Part shown: positions 46,739-55,464 of the stretch, piece by piece
Numbering within the stretch: the first letter of the stretch is position 1
Layout: the number at the start of each line of letters is the position of its first letter
Origin: Marinicella pacifica
Lineage (GTDB): Bacteria; Pseudomonadota; Gammaproteobacteria; Xanthomonadales; Marinicellaceae
DNA: 64,000 bases
NCBI RefSeq assembly: GCF_014636635.1
Contig: NZ_BMEO01000005.1
Coordinates: 152,011-216,010 of the forward strand
Direction: 5' to 3'
Notes under the pieces: model-generated
Databases searched by the model: none
Told to the model about the DNA's origin: nothing
The model's input: the letters and a program-made list of their open reading frames with translations, nothing else
Position numbers and translations under genes: made by a program

Positions 46739-47767
46739 TTAGCCGATTTGCAACATACGATTGACGGCCTGATAAGCCCGTTGTCTGATGTCCTCATCCA
46801 TAATGATCTGATATTGATTAAACAGTAAAGCATTATAGGTGTCTTTGAGTTGTATCTGATTCATGTGCGGACATCGCACATGACACATCCGCAGCATTTC
46901 CCGGTTCGGGTTTTCGGCATGAATGTTATCGCCCATGGCACATTCAGTAAGTAATAAATAGCGTGGTAAATGATTATCCCGAATATAGTTAATCATGGCC
47001 GTGGTACTGCCTGAGAAATCAGCGGCATCCACCACTTCAGGCTTACATTCGGGATGCGCCAGAACCTTGGCATCAGGATACGTGGCCCGGACATGTTCAA
47101 TGTCTTCCACTGTAAACTGGTCATGGACCTCACAACGGCCGTGCCAGCCAATGAGCTGTACGTCCACATCCTTGTCGGTGCCTTTGGTTTTGCTCGGGAA
47201 TATAATGTGTTTACCGGTTTCGCGGGCAATATTTCCCGCCAGATACTCATCGGGCAAAAATATCACCGTATCTGAGTTCAGTGATTCCACCACTTGTTTT
47301 GCATTACCCGAGGTGCAGCAGATATCTGTTTCAGCTTTGACATCGGCATAGGTATTGATATAGGTCACCACCGGCACCCCTGGAAACTGTTCTTTCAGTT
47401 TTCTGACATCGGCTGCGGTGATTGATTCGGCCAATGAACAACCGGCTTGGCTTGACGGCACCAACACCATTTTGTCAGGACTTAGAATTTTGGCCGTTTC
47501 GGCCATAAATTCGACGCCGCAAAAAACAATAATGTCTTTATCCGTCTCGGCGGCTTTTCGGGATAATTCCAGGGAATCACCGGTAAAATCAGGTACTGTG
47601 TGAAACAACGCCGGTTCCATGTAGTTATGGCCCAGTATTAAGGCGTTTTTTTGCTGTTTTAGGTCGATGATTTGTTGTGCCATTTCGGCCTTTAAAATCA
47701 ATTCGGCTTCAGAATACTGGTCAGACAGTTTTTGGGTGAGTTTATCGAGAATCGGGTTGGCTAACAT
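46739..47767 (-). CDS. nadA: quinolinate synthase A
   Basis: A 342-residue [4Fe-4S] enzyme that condenses iminoaspartate with dihydroxyacetone phosphate to quinolinate. Start region ALILGHNYMEPALFHTVPDF; cluster Cys in IIVFCGVEFMAETAK, later CCTSGNAKQVVE and MCHVRCPHMNQI; substrate motif HPECKPEVVDAADFSGST. Length equals the long E. coli-type NadA. It forms an operon with nadB; NadB supplies unstable iminoaspartate, so coupling makes sense. No NadR/NrtR operator recognised. Confidence 0.97.
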   Translation of the reverse strand: MLANPILDKLTQKLSDQYSEAELILKAEMAQQIIDLKQQKNALILGHNYMEPALFHTVPDFTGDSLELSRKAAETDKDIIVFCGVEFMAETAKILSPDKMVLVPSSQAGCSLAESITAADVRKLKEQFPGVPVVTYINTYADVKAETDICCTSGNAKQVVESLNSDTVIFLPDEYLAGNIARETGKHIIFPSKTKGTDKDVDVQLIGWHGRCEVHDQFTVEDIEHVRATYPDAKVLAHPECKPEVVDAADFSGSTTAMINYIRDNHLPRYLLLTECAMGDNIHAENPNREMLRMCHVRCPHMNQIQLKDTYNALLFNQYQIIMDEDIRQRAYQAVNRMLQIG

Positions 47768-47880
47768 GGATCTTTATTTTCCTTAAATTTTTAAGAAAGG
47801 CGCCGACTATTATACGACGCCCAGGCGACAGGCATTATATGTAAAAGATCAGTCTTATTTTTTGATGTGGGTCAGGTTTT

Positions 47881-50019
47881 TTACTGTTTTATACCCGCTA
47901 ATTTTAGTAAAAATGCATAGTCCTGTGCGGTTTCCTTATAGTAACTAAAACGACCCGAAGCACCGCCGTGACCGGTGTCCATATTAGTGCGCATTAACAA
48001 TAAGTTATCATCGGTTTTCATGTCCCGCAATTTTGCCACCCATTTGGCCGGTTCAAAGTATTGCACTTGTGAATCATGTAATCCGGTGGTCACCAGGATA
48101 TTGGGATAATCCTGTGCTTTGACCTGATCATAGGGTGAGTAAGACAGCATATATTCATAAGAATCTTTGTTTTTAGGATTGCCCCATTCTTCAAATTCAC
48201 CGGTGGTTAACGGTAAGCTTTCATCCAGCATGGTGGTAACCACATCCACAAACGGAACACTGGCAATCATACCATCATACAAATCGCCGGCCATATTGGC
48301 CACCGCGCCCATCAACAAGCCGCCGGCACTGCCGCCCCAGGCGTACATCCTTTCGGGATCGCCGTAGCCTTTATCCAAAAGGGCTTTTGAGGCGTCTATA
48401 AAATCGGTGAAGGTGTTTAATTTATTGAACATTTTACCGTCTTCATACCACGCGCGGCCTTTAGCCTGCGATCCCCGAATATGCGCCACCGCATAAACAA
48501 ATCCGCGGTCCAACAAAGACAATCGGCTGACTGAAAAGCTCGGGTCAATGGAATGACCATAAGAACCGTAACCGTAAACCAACAATGGCCGTTCGTTTAA
48601 GGCTTGATCTGACTTTTTATACACCAGTGATACCGGCACTTGCGCACCGTCCCGTGCTGTGATCAGCAGACGCTCGGCGTGGTATGCATCGGGATTGTAA
48701 GGGCCATTGATTTCATCCTGTTTGAGCAAAGTTTTTTCGTCTGTGTTTAAATCGACTTCATAAATACTGTCCAGCGCAGTAAATGAATCATAGCTGTAAC
48801 GCATGCTGTTGGTGTTTTGTTCGGGGTTATGGCCCACCCACATGGTGGACACCGATTCTTCACCCTGAATGATTTTCTCATCCCCGGTTGTCCAGTTTTT
48901 AACTTTGATATGTTTCAGGCCATTGTGGCGTTGATCCACCGCCAGCCAGTCTTTAAAAGCCTCAACATCATAAATGAGTGTTTCATTATCATGAGGAATG
49001 ATTTCCTGCCATCGGTTTTTATCCTGAGAATCACCGATGGTTGCGCGCATCACCCGTGAATTTAAAGCTTTCCAGTTGGTCACAATAATCCAGTCGCCCT
49101 GATAGTCTTCCACTGAATACTCATGTTTTTGTTCTCGCGGCAATACTGAGGCAAATTCGCCTGTGGGATTTGCTGCATCCAAATACAGGGCTTCACTCTG
49201 GGTGGTGGATTCAATCTGAATCATAATATAATCACCGGAGCGTGAGGTGTAACAAGACAGATAAAAGGTATCGTCGGGTTCTTGGTAAACCAGCACATCC
49301 TCACTCACCGGTGTGCCCAATCGGTGACGGTAAACCCGATATGGCAAAAGTGTAACGGGATGTTTACGGGTGTAAAAAAAGGTTTCACTGTCTTTGGCCC
49401 AGGCAATTGAACCGGTGGTGTTCTTTATCACATCCGGCAGCATTTGACCGCTCGTCAGGTCTTTAAAGCGCAGATCGTACTGACGGCGGCTGACCGTGTC
49501 CTCGGAAAAACCATAAATTTTATGATTTGGACTGGGTTTTTGAAAGTTACTGGCATAGTAGGCATAGTCTTTGGCCAGTTCATTTACATCCAGCAACAGC
49601 TGTTCCGGGGCCGCTAATTGCCCTTTTTTGCGCGCATAAATCGGGTACTCCTGACCTTCTGAATAGCGACTGTAATACCAGTATTCGCCCAATTGATAGG
49701 GTACAGATTCATCGTTTTGTTTAATGCGGGCAGTGATTTCCCGGTACAAGCTCTCTGCCAGTGGCTCAACATCTTTTAATTGTGCTTCGGTGTATTTGTT
49801 CTCTGCTTCAAGGTAAGCCAAAACGTCAGGATTGCTGCGTTGATCATCCCGCAGCCAATGGTAATTATCCACACGCTTATCACCATGTATTGTTAAAGTA
49901 TGGGGAACTTTTTTGGCAACGGGCGGCTTGGATAGATTCATATTTAACTCCTTGGTGGGTGTGGATTGGCAGGCCGATAACAGTGAAATAAAAGCCAAAA
50001 GAATAAATTTTTGCTGCAT
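47881..50019 (-). CDS. oligopeptidase B-like S9A peptidase, predicted lipoprotein
   Basis: A 712-residue prolyl-oligopeptidase-family enzyme. The N-terminus has lipobox LLSACQS (Cys17), unusual because classical oligopeptidase B is cytoplasmic. The propeller holds the family start DNYHWLRDDQRSNPDVLAYL and FYLSCYTSRSGDYIMIQ. The catalytic domain: YGSYGHSIDPSFS, YAWGGSAGGLLMGAV (nucleophile Ser), ILVTTGLHDSQVQYFEP (acid) and NMDTGHGGASGR (His). It would cleave after basic residues in small peptides in the periplasm. Its ATG abuts the stop of exosortase H (1-base overlap), so the two are translationally coupled. Confidence 0.93.
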   Translation of the reverse strand: MQQKFILLAFISLLSACQSTPTKELNMNLSKPPVAKKVPHTLTIHGDKRVDNYHWLRDDQRSNPDVLAYLEAENKYTEAQLKDVEPLAESLYREITARIKQNDESVPYQLGEYWYYSRYSEGQEYPIYARKKGQLAAPEQLLLDVNELAKDYAYYASNFQKPSPNHKIYGFSEDTVSRRQYDLRFKDLTSGQMLPDVIKNTTGSIAWAKDSETFFYTRKHPVTLLPYRVYRHRLGTPVSEDVLVYQEPDDTFYLSCYTSRSGDYIMIQIESTTQSEALYLDAANPTGEFASVLPREQKHEYSVEDYQGDWIIVTNWKALNSRVMRATIGDSQDKNRWQEIIPHDNETLIYDVEAFKDWLAVDQRHNGLKHIKVKNWTTGDEKIIQGEESVSTMWVGHNPEQNTNSMRYSYDSFTALDSIYEVDLNTDEKTLLKQDEINGPYNPDAYHAERLLITARDGAQVPVSLVYKKSDQALNERPLLVYGYGSYGHSIDPSFSVSRLSLLDRGFVYAVAHIRGSQAKGRAWYEDGKMFNKLNTFTDFIDASKALLDKGYGDPERMYAWGGSAGGLLMGAVANMAGDLYDGMIASVPFVDVVTTMLDESLPLTTGEFEEWGNPKNKDSYEYMLSYSPYDQVKAQDYPNILVTTGLHDSQVQYFEPAKWVAKLRDMKTDDNLLLMRTNMDTGHGGASGRFSYYKETAQDYAFLLKLAGIKQ

Positions 50020-50573
50020 TAATGCGTCTCCTTTAAAGCCGTGGCTTGTGATTGTACATGGGATTTGTCTGACGGATGGTTGTTGTCAGTTTCGGTTTTT
50101 TTCGGCAAATAACGAAGCCAAATCAACCAGACAATTAACGCGTCTAATATAATTAACGCCTGCCACAAATATAAATGAAACCATTCAAACCAGGTCTGAT
50201 TCCATTGTAATAAATAAAACAGGGAAATAATGCGCACCAGATTAAGTGATTGAATGGCCAGAAATCCAAAAAATAAGCCTTTAATTTTATACCAAAGAGA
50301 GGACGGAAACGCCACAATCGCCGCCAGCAGGATAATCATCGCCTCCACCCCATTACACCCTGGAGCGATTTGAATGGCAACCATGGTTTTGGTGTCCTGA
50401 ATAATGTCACCATAGGCATGCACATTGGCATCAAATAATTGCACAATCCAAGAGCTCACCGTGGCCAAAAAACCGGTAAAAGGCAGCACCACCGACTGAC
50501 GCACCGGCTCATAAATTTCTAACAGAAACAGTGAAACCAGAATTACAAGAAACAAAACAACAAAGCGAATCAT
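50019..50573 (-). CDS. xrtH: exosortase H (XrtH-like)
   Basis: A 184-residue membrane transpeptidase-like protein with about five helices. The three exosortase catalytic positions are visible: Cys73 in IAPGCNGVEAMIIL, Arg114 in SLNLVRIISLFYLL, and His133 in WFHLYLWQAL. The small size and GCNGVEAM pattern fit exosortase H, which is specific for IPTLxxWG-CTERM proteins. Candidate substrates in the window are the proteins at 3219 and 44391. It lies upstream of the oligopeptidase-like lipoprotein (TAATG overlap). The C-terminus past 155 is a charged tail. Function by family: removes the C-terminal signal and passes the protein to the outer surface. Confidence 0.92.
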   Translation of the reverse strand: MIRFVVLFLVILVSLFLLEIYEPVRQSVVLPFTGFLATVSSWIVQLFDANVHAYGDIIQDTKTMVAIQIAPGCNGVEAMIILLAAIVAFPSSLWYKIKGLFFGFLAIQSLNLVRIISLFYLLQWNQTWFEWFHLYLWQALIILDALIVWLIWLRYLPKKTETDNNHPSDKSHVQSQATALKETH

Positions 50574-50699
50574 AGGTATAAAGTGGGTTGCCCTTAAAAC
50601 GAACAGATTCTATCACATATCCTGCCTATGCACGGACCAAAACAAGGTTGTAACAAAGACATTATTCACAATCTTTTAATTTGGAATTAACGACGTTTT

Positions 50700-50809
50700 A
50701 ACAGAAATGTTAGTACAATAAACCCATAGTCAAGGTTCTCCAAAACAATTTGACTTAAATCTGGGCATCATATTTCCCAAGGAGTTTTTAACTTCTTGGG
50801 ATTTTTTTT
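50700..50809 (+). ncRNA. candidate terminated leader RNA or small RNA
   Basis: No gene precedes it on the plus strand, yet a strong intrinsic terminator lies at 50775-50809. A TACAAT -10-like box at 50714-50719 could start a transcript near 50726, giving an RNA of about 85 nt. It ends about 75 bases before the response regulator ATG. It may be an attenuating leader of the two-component operon or an independent small RNA. The -35 is poor, so the start is uncertain. Confidence 0.35.
50775..50809 (+). terminator. rho-independent terminator upstream of the two-component operon
   Basis: TCCCAAGGAG (50775-50784) pairs with CTTCTTGGGA (50792-50801), one G-T wobble, loop of 7, followed by eight T. 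Orientation is plus; on the minus strand no U tract exists, so it does not serve exosortase H. Confidence 0.85.
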
Positions 50810-50884
50810 CTCAATATCATTAACAACAAAGACCCGCTACGGTCATAAATCCAGGTTCTTTGTTCTGATTAAAGGGATAAACTT

Positions 50885-51571
50885 ATGAAAATATTAGTGG
50901 TTGAAGATAACACCGACATCGCTGCCAATATAGTTGATTATTTTGAAGAAAAAGACCACATTGTCGATTATGCCGGTGATGGCGTGACCGGTCTGCATTT
51001 AGCGGTGAGCAACGACTTTGATGTGATTATTTTAGACTTAATGTTACCCGGTATGGATGGACTGGATTTGTGCAAAAAACTGCGTAAAGACGCCAAAAAG
51101 AACACACCGGTGATAATGCTCACTGCCCGCGATACCTTAAGCCAGAAACTGGAAGGTTTTGAATACGGTGCCGATGATTACATGGTTAAACCTTTTGCTT
51201 TACAAGAACTGGAAGCCCGGGTCAATGTCTTGGGCACCCGCAAGAAGAAAAATCTTAACCGCACCCTGCAGGTAGCGGATCTGGAATTTAATTTGGATTC
51301 TTTAATCGTCAAACGTGACGGCCAAAAACTGAAAATGAATCCCACTGGTTTAAAACTTTTACAAATACTGATGGAATCAAGTCCCTATGTGGTGCCGAGA
51401 GAAGAACTTGAAGTTAAGGTCTGGGGTGAAGAAATGCCCGATTCTGATTCGTTGCGGGTTCATATTCACGGACTGAGAACCACCATCGACAAACCCTTCG
51501 ACAAACAATTAATTCATACCCGACATGGCATAGGCTATCACATATCCGACCCCGATGAACTTTCGGAATAG
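50885..51571 (+). CDS. OmpR/PhoB-family response regulator
   Basis: A 228-residue transcription factor. The receiver has the acidic pair in VVEDN (Glu7, Asp8), phosphoacceptor Asp51 in DVIILDLMLPGMDG and Lys102 in DDYMVKPF. The C-terminal winged-helix domain includes LKMNPTGLKLLQILMESS, YVVPREELEVKVWG and SLRVHIHGLRTTIDKPF. It is the first gene of a co-directional block and overlaps the histidine kinase by 17 bases. Target genes are not deducible; the exosortase H gene is divergent and could be one. Confidence 0.95.
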   Translation: MKILVVEDNTDIAANIVDYFEEKDHIVDYAGDGVTGLHLAVSNDFDVIILDLMLPGMDGLDLCKKLRKDAKKNTPVIMLTARDTLSQKLEGFEYGADDYMVKPFALQELEARVNVLGTRKKKNLNRTLQVADLEFNLDSLIVKRDGQKLKMNPTGLKLLQILMESSPYVVPREELEVKVWGEEMPDSDSLRVHIHGLRTTIDKPFDKQLIHTRHGIGYHISDPDELSE

Positions 51572-52853
51572 TATAAAAAGCCGGATTATTATTGCTTTTC
51601 TGGCGTTCAGTACTTTATTAACCATTTTGTTTGCGCTGGCTTCACTCAGTATCCGGCAAAACCTGCAAACCGAACTGATAGAACAAACCATCCAGCAGGA
51701 TCTGGATGGTTACATGCGGAAATTGGCTGCCAATCCAAAGAATGTACTGGGTCAGCCCCTGTCTTCAAATGTACAAGGCGTCATCACCACCCCTGACAAT
51801 TTTCACACCGACTTACCGCTTCACTATAAAGACTTAGAAGACGGCACCCATATCCTCAATGAAGGCGGCAAAACCTATATTGTCGCTGTCAATAAAAAAA
51901 ATAAAGTCGAAGGACAGCCCATTTGGGGTTATATCAAATACGACATCAGCCATATGAAACAAAACAACCGCATGCTGTGGATTATCTTTGGCGGCATGTT
52001 GGCTGTTTTTTTGGTGCTGGCTTATTTGCTGGCCATTTATGTGTCGAAAAAAGCCCTGAAACCCTTGAGTAAACTGGCTGCCAAGCTGGAACATTTATCC
52101 GCCGACACCCACATTGAACCGCTGGCACCTTATTTCACGGAAGACGAAGTGGGAAAAGTGGCTCACGCGCTGGACAATTATGCGCAAAGATTAACCGACT
52201 ATGTAACCCGAGATAAAGAATTTAATGCCGATGTCAGTCATGAATTGCGCACACCGCTGGCGGTGATCAGCAGTACAGTGGAGCTTATAAAATCCAACCC
52301 CAACATTTCAGACAAAGAACTTAAACGCATTAACCGGATTGAACGGGCCGTCAAACAGTCCACTGAACTGACTGAAACACTGTTGTTGCTGGCGCGAGAA
52401 GAACGCAAGGAAAACCAGGGACTTGAAAGAACACAGCCGGCCGCCATCATTCGTAAGATTTTAGACAGCCACCAGGACACCCTGAAACTCAAACCGGTGA
52501 AAACCAAAATCATTGAAAATGACTGGCTGCAAGTCAAGGCCCCTGAATCGGTGGTGTCCGTGGTGCTTGGCAATCTGATTGGCAATGCCATAAAATATTC
52601 CACCGAAGGCACCATTCATATTATTATAGATCAACAATCTGTTATGGTTCAGGATGAAGGCGTGGGTGTGAACGAATCTGAACTGCCAAAATTGTTTGAA
52701 CGTCACTACCGAGCCAACAAAACCAGTTCAAAAGGGTCCGGCATTGGTCTGGCTATCGTCAAACGTTTATGTGAGCTGTATAATTGGCAGATTGAAATCA
52801 GACAAAACAAAACCGCGGGATTAACGGCCATACTAACTTTTAATCCTGAATAG
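51555..52853 (+). CDS. sensor histidine kinase
   Basis: A 432-residue membrane kinase. Two transmembrane helices (about 10-32 and 141-163) flank a ~108-residue periplasmic sensor region with no recognised fold. Then come a HAMP-like region (KKALKPLSKLAAKLEHLSAD), the H-box DVSHELRTPLAVIS (His229), N-box VVLGNLIGNAIKYS, and G-boxes VQDEGVGVNESELPKLFERH and KGSGIGLAIVKRLCE. It pairs with the preceding response regulator. The stimulus is unknown. The next gene begins 29 bases later. Confidence 0.95.
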   Translation: MNFRNSIKSRIIIAFLAFSTLLTILFALASLSIRQNLQTELIEQTIQQDLDGYMRKLAANPKNVLGQPLSSNVQGVITTPDNFHTDLPLHYKDLEDGTHILNEGGKTYIVAVNKKNKVEGQPIWGYIKYDISHMKQNNRMLWIIFGGMLAVFLVLAYLLAIYVSKKALKPLSKLAAKLEHLSADTHIEPLAPYFTEDEVGKVAHALDNYAQRLTDYVTRDKEFNADVSHELRTPLAVISSTVELIKSNPNISDKELKRINRIERAVKQSTELTETLLLLAREERKENQGLERTQPAAIIRKILDSHQDTLKLKPVKTKIIENDWLQVKAPESVVSVVLGNLIGNAIKYSTEGTIHIIIDQQSVMVQDEGVGVNESELPKLFERHYRANKTSSKGSGIGLAIVKRLCELYNWQIEIRQNKTAGLTAILTFNPE

Positions 52854-52882
52854 TTGTCAGCGTTGCTTAATGGATTAAATTT

Positions 52883-54388
52883 GTGTCATCAAAAGCCACC
52901 ACAAAAAAAGATATTCTGAATTGTTGCCGACGGGGCCAGCTTGACCGGTTGAAGCAACTTATCGCAGACGGTATCGCCATGGATACCGTTGACAGTGAAG
53001 AATTTGCCCCTTTAAACATGGCTTTAAGACATGGCCGGTGGCAAGTGGCACGCTATATACTTGAACACAACAACTTACCCAATTATTCCTACACACCGCC
53101 GTTTATCGCCGCCTGTCAGTATAACAAAGATGACATCACCGGTCTTGATCTGGTCTATCGCCACACCGCCAATATTAACTGTACGGACAGTCAGAACCGA
53201 ACCGGCTTAATGACCGTTTGCTTACTGGGGCATGAAAAAAAATTCACTTTTATTTTAAATCACTGCGATGATGTCAATCACTGCGATGATTACGGTATGA
53301 CCGCATTACTCGATGCCATCACCAGCCAATCCATCTCACTGGTTCAACAGCTGATTGAAGCAGGTGCCAATGTCAACCATTGTAACCTCAATAAAGACAA
53401 CGCCCTTGTGCTGGCTTTAAAATCAAAAAACCCGTCTGTCAAACTCATCCAGCTGCTGCTGGATTATGACGTTTCCATGGTGAAGCCAAACAAACAGTCA
53501 CAATCTGCCTACGATTTAGCCAAACAAAAACACCCTGACATTGCCAAGCGACTGGATGCTGTCATTGCCAAACAACAACAAATGGAACTGCCCTTATTTA
53601 CTGATCAGACATCTGCGCCACAAAGTCGTGAACAAACAAAAAAAAACCATACGCCAAAACACCGCACAACCCCACACAATGAATGGTTCGATGCCATTGC
53701 CAAAGGAAACCTTGGCCAGTTAAACCGGTTCTTGCTCAAAGGTGCCAACATCAATCAAACCGATCAAAAAGACTGTACCGCACTAATTCATGCCGCAGGC
53801 CAAGGCAAACGCGCGGTGTGTTCTTTCCTCATTGAACAAGGCGCCGATGTGAATTTTCGCAGCCAAAATGGCAGCACGGCTTTATCCAGTGCTTTAATCA
53901 GCCGCTCAGATAATGTGGTTGAATTACTGTTACGTCATCAGGTTAAGTTAAACCAACAAGGCCCTGGCGGATATCCGTATGTAAACCTGGCTGCGGCACA
54001 ATGGAGTGAATCCTGCCTGAGCAGACTGGTGGAAGCCGGTGCCAACCCACTGAGCCTTGACCCAACCAACGGTAATTTATACCATAATGTGGTTTCCGCC
54101 GCTGCCTATTACAGCCAAACCGGTAAAGCTTTACAAACCCTAAAATTAATTCACAGTTATCAGGTTCCGATTAATCAGCGCGACCAACATGGCCGCACAC
54201 CCTTGGCTTTATTAACCTTTTTAGGTCGCAGGGATAAAGACCAGCAAGTGGCCTCACTGGCCCATCAACTGTTAAAATGGCAGGCTGATGCCAAAACCAA
54301 AGATAAACAAGGCTTCACCCCTTTGGATTATTGTCAGCAGAATCATTTGGCCAACACCCGAGGGGTTATACTGTCCTACATCAGTTAA
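52883..54388 (+). CDS. ankyrin-repeat protein
   Basis: A 501-residue cytoplasmic protein starting at GTG. It is built of two sets of ankyrin repeats: residues about 10-225 (LNMALRHGRWQVARYILEHN, YGMTALLDAITSQSISLVQQ) and about 265-500 (CTALIHAAGQGKRAVCSFLI, GSTALSSALISRSDNVVELL). A basic, polar linker with EQTKKNHTPKHRTTPHNEWF separates them. Ankyrin repeats mediate protein binding; no catalytic domain is visible. It sits between the histidine kinase and an ECF-like sigma factor gene, 10 bases ahead of the latter, so it may bind or sequester a component of that pathway. Confidence 0.88.
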   Translation: MSSKATTKKDILNCCRRGQLDRLKQLIADGIAMDTVDSEEFAPLNMALRHGRWQVARYILEHNNLPNYSYTPPFIAACQYNKDDITGLDLVYRHTANINCTDSQNRTGLMTVCLLGHEKKFTFILNHCDDVNHCDDYGMTALLDAITSQSISLVQQLIEAGANVNHCNLNKDNALVLALKSKNPSVKLIQLLLDYDVSMVKPNKQSQSAYDLAKQKHPDIAKRLDAVIAKQQQMELPLFTDQTSAPQSREQTKKNHTPKHRTTPHNEWFDAIAKGNLGQLNRFLLKGANINQTDQKDCTALIHAAGQGKRAVCSFLIEQGADVNFRSQNGSTALSSALISRSDNVVELLLRHQVKLNQQGPGGYPYVNLAAAQWSESCLSRLVEAGANPLSLDPTNGNLYHNVVSAAAYYSQTGKALQTLKLIHSYQVPINQRDQHGRTPLALLTFLGRRDKDQQVASLAHQLLKWQADAKTKDKQGFTPLDYCQQNHLANTRGVILSYIS

Positions 54389-54398
54389 CAACAAAGAC

Positions 54399-54947
54399 GT
54401 GAATAAGCAGCAACTAACCATCCTGTTTCAGAAACATCAGCACCTTATCGATCAGGCTGTGTTCAGCAAGCAAATCAACATCACCGGCGTCACCCGTGAT
54501 GATGTGTATCAGGAAGTCTCTATTCGCGTAATTAAGTTGCTGGACAGTGACCGAGAAATCGAAAACCTTGCGTCTTATATATACAGAATCACGGCCAATG
54601 TGATTGTTGACTTAGCCCGGGCAAATAACCGCCATGCACAAGAAACACAATTACCTGAACACCGTGATGAAACGGACAGCTTCCGGGCTGAACTCGACAG
54701 CGAGGTTCAGCAGCCGGACGATAAACTGGCCGATAAAGAATTACGCAAGAATCTTTTAAAGGCGATTGAATGCTTGCCGGAAGACCGCCGGGTTGCCGTC
54801 AAGATGCGCTTACAGGGTTACACCGTAAAAGAAATGATGGCTTTGACCGGATGGTCTTACTATAAAGCAGAAAATTTATCCAAACGTTCCATGAATGCGT
54901 TAAAGGAACAATTAGAAAGAATGGGTATTGACTATGAAATTAACTGA
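54399..54947 (+). CDS. ECF-like RNA polymerase sigma factor
   Basis: A 182-residue sigma-70 factor from GTG 54399, chosen because longer openings run back into the ankyrin gene in another frame. Region 2: TRDDVYQEVSIRVIKLL and LASYIYRITANVIVDLARAN; region 4: LPEDRRVAVKMRLQGYTVKE and WSYYKAENLSKRSMNALKEQ. The regions are separated by an acidic linker. It is followed, with a 14-base overlap, by a single-pass membrane protein fitting an anti-sigma factor. Upstream the ankyrin gene is 10 bases away. The regulon is unknown. Confidence 0.88.
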   Translation: MNKQQLTILFQKHQHLIDQAVFSKQINITGVTRDDVYQEVSIRVIKLLDSDREIENLASYIYRITANVIVDLARANNRHAQETQLPEHRDETDSFRAELDSEVQQPDDKLADKELRKNLLKAIECLPEDRRVAVKMRLQGYTVKEMMALTGWSYYKAENLSKRSMNALKEQLERMGIDYEIN

Positions 54948-55431
54948 ACAACAATTGGCACAAATTTTTCAAAACAGCACACAAGCGGCCGATGATAATT
55001 TCAACCTGACTGATTGTCTGGGTACGCCCAATATGAGCCACGCAGAAACCATTGTCAGTGATTTCCATTCGGCTCAGGCGGTTAAACTGGCCATTCATAT
55101 GCAGCCCTGGGGCGAGCAAGTGGCACAGGATATTATTCAAACTCAACGCCACACTCAAAACGCATCGTTATCTCATCGTTTGCACAATTTCTTCAACGCT
55201 TTGCGTCCAAAATCACCTGTTTTAATGCCATCTTTGGCCGTTGTTTTTACGCTGACCGCCGTTGTTTTCTTAAGCAACCAACCCATCCTTTCGGTCTCCA
55301 CCCAAACTGATGTGGCAACCCATGATGTGATTAATTCACTGCCTTTTGAGGGTGACAGGGACCGTTTAAGCAAAGCCGGCTTTGATGGAGAAAATGATGG
55401 CGATCAATTGTTTCGGGCAAACTTCAGTTAA
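54934..55431 (+). CDS. putative membrane anti-sigma factor
   Basis: A 165-residue protein from ATG 54934 (MKLTEQQLAQIFQN). The N-terminal ~85 residues are helical and polar (cytoplasmic, potential sigma-binding), with one transmembrane helix about 95-113 (VLMPSLAVVFTLTAVVF) and a ~50-residue acidic exported tail ending DGENDGDQLFRANFS. It has no zinc-binding HxxxCxxC motif, so it is not a ZAS-type anti-sigma. The assignment rests on the overlap with the sigma gene and topology, not on sequence recognition. Alternative: a small membrane sensor of unknown role. Confidence 0.7.
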   Translation: MKLTEQQLAQIFQNSTQAADDNFNLTDCLGTPNMSHAETIVSDFHSAQAVKLAIHMQPWGEQVAQDIIQTQRHTQNASLSHRLHNFFNALRPKSPVLMPSLAVVFTLTAVVFLSNQPILSVSTQTDVATHDVINSLPFEGDRDRLSKAGFDGENDGDQLFRANFS

Positions 55432-55464
55432 TAACAACGCCAACCAATATCATCGCGATCAGGT

